A stretch of DNA of 64,000 nt from Adenanthera pavonina (taxonomy: Eukaryota > Streptophyta > Magnoliopsida > Fabales > Fabaceae): assembly GCA_026686845.1 (NCBI GenBank), contig JAIVEN010000008.1:10942501-11006500 (forward strand), read 5' to 3'. Positions 59,739-64,000 of this stretch are shown piece after piece. Numbering within the stretch: position 1 is the first letter of the stretch; each line of letters starts with the position of its first letter. The notes under the pieces were generated by a model. That model did no database searches. It was not told where the DNA came from and saw only the letters and a program-made list of their open reading frames with translations. Made by a program: the position numbers and the translations under genes.

Positions 59739-60754
59739 TCTTGATCACTTACTAATGGATTTGTAGCTTCCAATCAACTCCTTAGAGCATAAGGACTCCA
59801 ATTTAGAAAGCTCACACCCCACACAAACACAAATATCCAAATCAAGATGAGTCATAACCTTCGGTGGAGCTCAAATCAATATCCCGAGCATAAACCTAAC
59901 AAAACCAAGATATCAATGCCAAACCCATACCACAAAACACCCAAATCAACACATATAACAAGATTTAAAACTCCCCAATTTCATGCTTTGTCCATGACTA
60001 GAGATTAGGGTTTAAAGAAACTCCATACAAATGCCCAAAGCCCATATCTGAAGGCTTTAATACACCCAATAACATATCATCAGAGCATTTAAACATAATT
60101 TAATCGGTGAAGATTCACTCCATTTGCAACCCCAAGCAACAACCATGAAAATTCACTATAAAACATAAAGAAAAAGGGGTGTAGATGATGAAAGGCAACT
60201 TACCTTCAAGATTTTAGCTTCTCAAAACCTTAAATCTCAACCCAAAGCCTCAGATCTTCGAAACCTTAATAGAGAGCCAATTTTCTCCTACAAAACTTAT
60301 TTGGTCAAGCCTTAACTCATTCTAATTTATACAGGTTTCACAAATGACATTGTAGTAAGAGATAAGTTATTCGTGGTGCTGGTTGCTTTTGTACAAAAAT
60401 CAGCACTCAAAATTTTGAACTCTTATGGCCTTGCTGAGGGGTTTTGTCATGGCATGAGAAGCTTCTATCCCCTAAAATTCTCTTGTTTCCTTTTCTCTTT
60501 TCTTGGTCCCTCCGGTCTTGTACAATTCCAAAAATAGCATTTCATGAGTCCTCTTATATAATCAAAGTGTTTGAATCGGGTTGTTATTATTAAGTCAATG
60601 GATAAGATTATGTATAAAGAGAAGTATTGAGAGGATCCAAATTCGATAGGGATAAAAGCAAGGTCCACTTGTTTAAGTACCACGTGGGTCTTACAACATT
60701 TTTATCTCTCTCCTTACTTGAACAATTAAGAATATTCAAATTCAAAGGGACACT

Positions 60755-60905
60755 AATATACGAACTCAAGTTGGTATGAGTTATTAAGACTCTTGTTTCT
60801 TAAGTAAGTAGTTGGGAGTTCGATTATCAGTCTTTATGTATAGAACAAACTTAGTATTCCAAGAGAGATTAGTCCGTAAAGCCGATGAGGGATACTCTTA
60901 TGCTT
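60755..60905 (+). mobile_element. tRNA-derived SINE-like element
   Basis: GGTATGAGTTATTAAGACTC, then CTTGTTTCTTAAGTAAG (an anticodon-arm-like hairpin) and GGGAGTTCGATTATC (B box-like), are followed by a short body (GAGAGATTAGTCCGTAAAGC) and GATGAGGGATACTC. The pattern is that of a plant SINE head with a short 3' tail. It does not fold as a complete tRNA. Confidence 0.5.
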
Positions 60906-61093
60906 TGTTTTAATGTAGTGGCGAAGCCAAGACCTTATGCCAGGATAGGCGAATTAATTATTAAAAATAATATTTTACTAATTAAGGAATTTCCAATTTT
61001 GGTTTGAGGATAATTATGTTGAGTATGAGGACATGGTCCATTTTGTAAAGAATGTCTTATGGTAATTTTAATTTGCTTTCTAGGATCTGATGC

Positions 61094-62215
61094 CACTACA
61101 CAAAAATAGCTTTTCTTTGTAGTTATATTTGGTGTTTCTTTGCAGTTCCTAACCGCAAAGGATTTGAATGCCGAGGAAATTTCATTTGTGGTTGATAACA
61201 GCAAATGAAAGTATATTGTTCCTTTCCGGTTGTTGCCATTCCTTTAAAAAAGAAAAAAGAAAGAAAGAACAATAAAGAGGATAGGTTCATCCATTGTTCG
61301 ATCCACAACTCTCCACCACCACCAACATCAAGAGCACATGATATAAAAAGGAAAAAAAATAAAACCATAGCAACACACTAATATTTGAAATATGAACAAG
61401 TAACCCAAAAAGTTTCATATGCATTATTTTTAATCTATTAGCAAATTTTAAATGTACAAAACCAATTCAGATCTATAGTAAACAAAGCAACAAACCTACA
61501 AAATGAAATGAAATGTCCCATATCAACATAGTTAAAAATCCAAATGCATATTCAATGAAATTGAACATCTTGATCTTGGCTCGATAGTGGCATGGGCAAG
61601 GAACTTTGACTTACGGCGTCCTAGATTTGATAACTCATGGTGGCTTTACAGATTTGGCCTTGATGCGAAGCTTCGAGCAGTGTAGGGAATGGTGATAATG
61701 AAGGGATCTGGGCTCGAAACTCACTGTGGATGGAGCAGGACATCATAGTCATCACTGGAGGAGGACGCCATTATTGTTGTTCTAAGTCCCATGCTTGAGA
61801 TGAGAGATGAGAGGAGGAAAGGACTGGAGGCATCAGGGATAATGATGAGAGATGAGAGAAAGAAGATATGAGAATGAAAGAAATAGAAAAGTAAGGAAAA
61901 TGTTAAGGAGTGATAATGTCTATTGATTTTTTTTAATCAACGATTAGGAATGGTGATCTGTATAGTGTGTTTCTTATAAAATAAAATGTTAAAGTCTTCT
62001 TTGCGGTTCTTTAAATAACCACAAAGGAGCTATTTAAAGAACTACAAAGGAAATATTTTTTTTTGTAACTGGTCTGACTTTCCTTTGTGGTTATTTAAAG
62101 AACCTCAAAGGAAAGTTTGATTTTTTTTGTGTGTGACAAGATTGACTTTTCTTTGTGGTCATTTAAAGAACCACAAAGGAAAATCTCAACTTTCCTTTGC
62201 TTTTCTTTTAATAAC
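61094..62215. mobile_element. Decayed CACTA-like element with palindromic subterminal repeats
   Basis: The left end CACTACACAAAAATAGC resembles En/Spm CACTA termini. GC-poor words TTTCTTTG(C/T)(A/G)GTT repeat after it. Toward the right lie palindromes of the form TCCTTTGTGGTT-ATTTAAAG-AACCACAAAGGA near 62002, 62031, 62082, 62147 and 62188. A right end at about 62136 (TTTTTTGTGTGTG) is possible but mutated, and no 3-bp duplication was confirmed. No transposase is seen. Confidence 0.6.
62002..62215. repeat. Array of about 35-bp palindromes
   Basis: Four or five imperfect copies of TTTCCTTTGTGGTT, then an ATTTAAAG centre, then AACCACAAAGGAAA, each self-complementary. Spacing is 30-65 bp. Confidence 0.8.
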
Positions 62216-62443
62216 TGTAAAGAAAACCTTGCCCCATCTCAATCTCACTTTTCTTAGCATTTATTTGTATAATCGCCAACATTTATGTGCCAAGAAAAGC
62301 CACTTTGCTATAATGTGGTAATTGTTTTTGGCCAAAACAAAACAATTTTATTCAATCATAAAGATACAAGAGGAAACAAGGAGAAAAACCCAAAAGCATC
62401 AAACCAAATGGATCCCAACCAACCCAAAATGATCCAACAACTA

Positions 62444-63030
62444 AGGGTCCGTTTGGTTCTCAGTTACCTTAAAATGAGTTCTGATAAAATTGGTTTTGTA
62501 ACGTGGTTATGGTAAAAATTGGTTTTGGACTAACATGTTTATGTTTGGATGATTTATTTGAAAATTGATTTGGATAAAAACTCATAATTTTTCTCTAAAT
62601 TGAACTTAAACTATATTTTATCATTAATTTAATTTCCTTAAACTAAAATTTAATCTTCATTTATTTAATTGGAAACATAGTATATCTGATATAACATTTT
62701 TTTATATGTCATGATTTGTGAAAATTAAAATTTTCAAGGGATATTTTAGTTAATAGATAGGATAAATTTTATGTAAATTTTATTTTCCTAATTTTTATAT
62801 TTTTTATCATTTTTATTGGTTTATTTTTATCTGACTTTAAAATAAATACAGATAAAAATTAAAGAAGCAAACGGAAAAGCAGCTCTCCATCTACTTCTTC
62901 GAAAACATGGTTTACGAGCAGAAATGAGTTTTAAACGCAACCTTGAAAATTTGCCAAACATACCCAATATTATGTTAAACTTGGTTTTGTCCTCCAACCA
63001 TAGTTGGAGTAATGATACCAAACGGGCCCT
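62444..63030. mobile_element. hAT-like MITE (587 bp)
   Basis: AGGGTCCGTTTGGT at the left and ACCAAACGGGCCCT at the right are inverted with one mismatch. This terminus type is common among plant hAT-like MITEs. The AT-rich interior has no coding capacity. Flanking 8-mers AACAACTA and AACCCTAC are only partly alike. Confidence 0.75.
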
Positions 63031-63932
63031 AACCCTACACAACTAAGCCAAATAGTAGTGCAATCAAAGAAGAAGCCATCACCATAATGAATCTTAGTGA
63101 CCAAGGATGCCAAACTACTATTGGAAACGACTGCCAAATGTATTATGAAAGGGGATGGTGGCTTAAAGAACCACCTCATTAGTCCCATCCTCTTTACTGA
63201 TGCTTCAATAACTTCTTGTGTTATACACACAGAGGAAGATTTAAAGACAAAAAAACAACAACCAAAAGATCACCTGCTACATTGTCAAATTAAACCATTG
63301 GCAACTCCATCCAGCATTGATCATCAACAATATATGAGGCTTTATAGTTCGATTGTGAGCTTTCTTAGATTGTCAACCCCAATGCCTCTCGCCATTAGCA
63401 AATCTATGGAGCTTTAAGAGCCTCAACCTACAATCAATCGATAACTGCATGTTTACCCCACAATTCAAGGCTGTCGAGCAACAATCCCCTAACCTTACCC
63501 TCATTATTAGAGGACTCACAACCAACAAACCAGTGACACTCACTCTTTCATCCCTTCAAGTAGCAGATGACCACTAAAACCACAAACCGCAACACACGAA
63601 CACAAACTCACCCACACACAATGAACCCCCTGACCCGGCATATTCCGAGGAGGGAGATGTCAGGGAAAGGATACTTACACATAGGCTAGAAAGGAAACTT
63701 TAACAATGGGGAGAAAATGAAACTTCCCACCGCAGAATGAAAAGGAAGCCTAGTCAAATGGTAATTCTTCTAAATTAATTTCAGCTTGTTGTTGAGTAAG
63801 TTGAAGACTTAAGCTTAATAGGCTTGCTTGGTGAAGAAGTGATAATGATATTTTTTTAATAAAGACATATTAGTATTTGAGTCTATTGGGATTGAAATTT
63901 TAGGTCAAAATTTATTGGATTGGAGATAAGTT
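63031..63932. other. Unassigned sequence at the right end
   Basis: Open frames on both strands (63097-63417 plus, 62970-63230 minus) overlap each other and show no recognisable family. The sequence is less AT-rich up to about 63660 and AT-rich afterwards. It may be part of an older element interrupted by the MITE at 62444. Confidence 0.4.
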
Positions 63933-64000
63933 TTCATACATCTAAAATATTTTGAACCCAAACGTATGTGGATTAAATCAAGAGTCAATTAGAGAGGATA
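63933..64000. repeat. Right copy of the window-end direct repeat
   Basis: Matches 1-68 with two mismatches and runs to the last base of the window. Confidence 0.9.

Larger units (their letters stand above)
54812..60300 (-). repeat. Element-1-family LTR, interrupted twice
   Basis: Starts TGTAACACCATACC and continues with words shared with the element-1 LTRs (GGCACCATGGCCCAGCTTCTG, CTCCAACCTCCGATTGACCT, CTCCTACAGGTCATTCTC, GGAGATTTTGGACATCTAAT). It is split at 55111 and 58260 by two solo LTRs and resumes at 57615 and 59739. The right end is uncertain; LTR-like sequence (CTTACCTTCAAGATTTTAGC) fades near 60300. No internal element sequence follows, so it is a solo or fragmentary LTR. Confidence 0.65.

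Noticed and set aside
1..64000. Terminal repeats as evidence of a circular or viral molecule
   Set aside because: The content is plant nuclear transposons and intron-containing gene remnants; a dispersed repeat or segmental duplication is more likely.

Overview
The window is nuclear DNA from a flowering plant, probably a eudicot. It is AT-rich and sparse in genes. It carries intron-split remnants of plant gene families (serine carboxypeptidase-like, PGG-domain membrane protein, Myb/SANT-like) and is dominated by plant-type transposons: Ty1/copia and Ty3/gypsy LTR elements with initiator-Met-tRNA primer sites, L1 and RTE LINEs, tRNA-derived SINEs, and hAT-, Stowaway- and CACTA-like elements. 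I do not assign a species. Only one cellular gene looks intact, the PGG-domain gene at 49633-50166 (minus strand).

Layout. 1-1400: low-complexity repeats. 1413-7377 (minus): a serine carboxypeptidase-like pseudogene with eight recognisable exons, split in one intron by a 2.5-kb L1-type LINE (2065-4564) flanked by a 16-bp target-site duplication. 7.7-8.6 kb: MITE-like DNA. 8694-16661 (minus): a copia element with perfect 5-bp TSDs that encodes gag only and has two LTRs of very unequal length (2.95 and 1.72 kb). 16.7-27.3 kb: AT-rich DNA with a PGG pseudogene (20.1-20.7 kb), two hAT-like MITEs, a SINE and short tandem repeats.

27319-47152 is one Ty3/gypsy element on the minus strand, delimited by ATATC TSDs. 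It has been inflated by three later insertions, each with its own TSD: a 2.4-kb solo LTR (28495-30890, CTAGA), a 4-kb solo LTR (34399-38360, GATAT) and a second gypsy element (42782-47028, TGGAG). 47.5-48.4 kb: a SINE and a broken Myb/SANT-like gene. 49.6-50.2 kb: the intact PGG gene. 51510-54182: a long inverted repeat with arms of about 650 bp, its right arm interrupted by a hAT-like MITE. 54.2-54.8 kb: the 3' end of an RTE-type LINE. 54.8-60.3 kb: an LTR of the large gypsy family, itself hit by two more solo LTRs. 60.7-63.0 kb: a SINE, a decayed CACTA-like element with palindromic subterminal repeats, and a hAT-like MITE. The last 68 bases repeat the first 68 with two mismatches.

No operon-like or pathway relation links the cellular genes. 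The window mainly records insertion and removal: most LTR families survive as solo LTRs, internal deletions follow short homologies, and gag-pol frames decay largely by nonsense changes.
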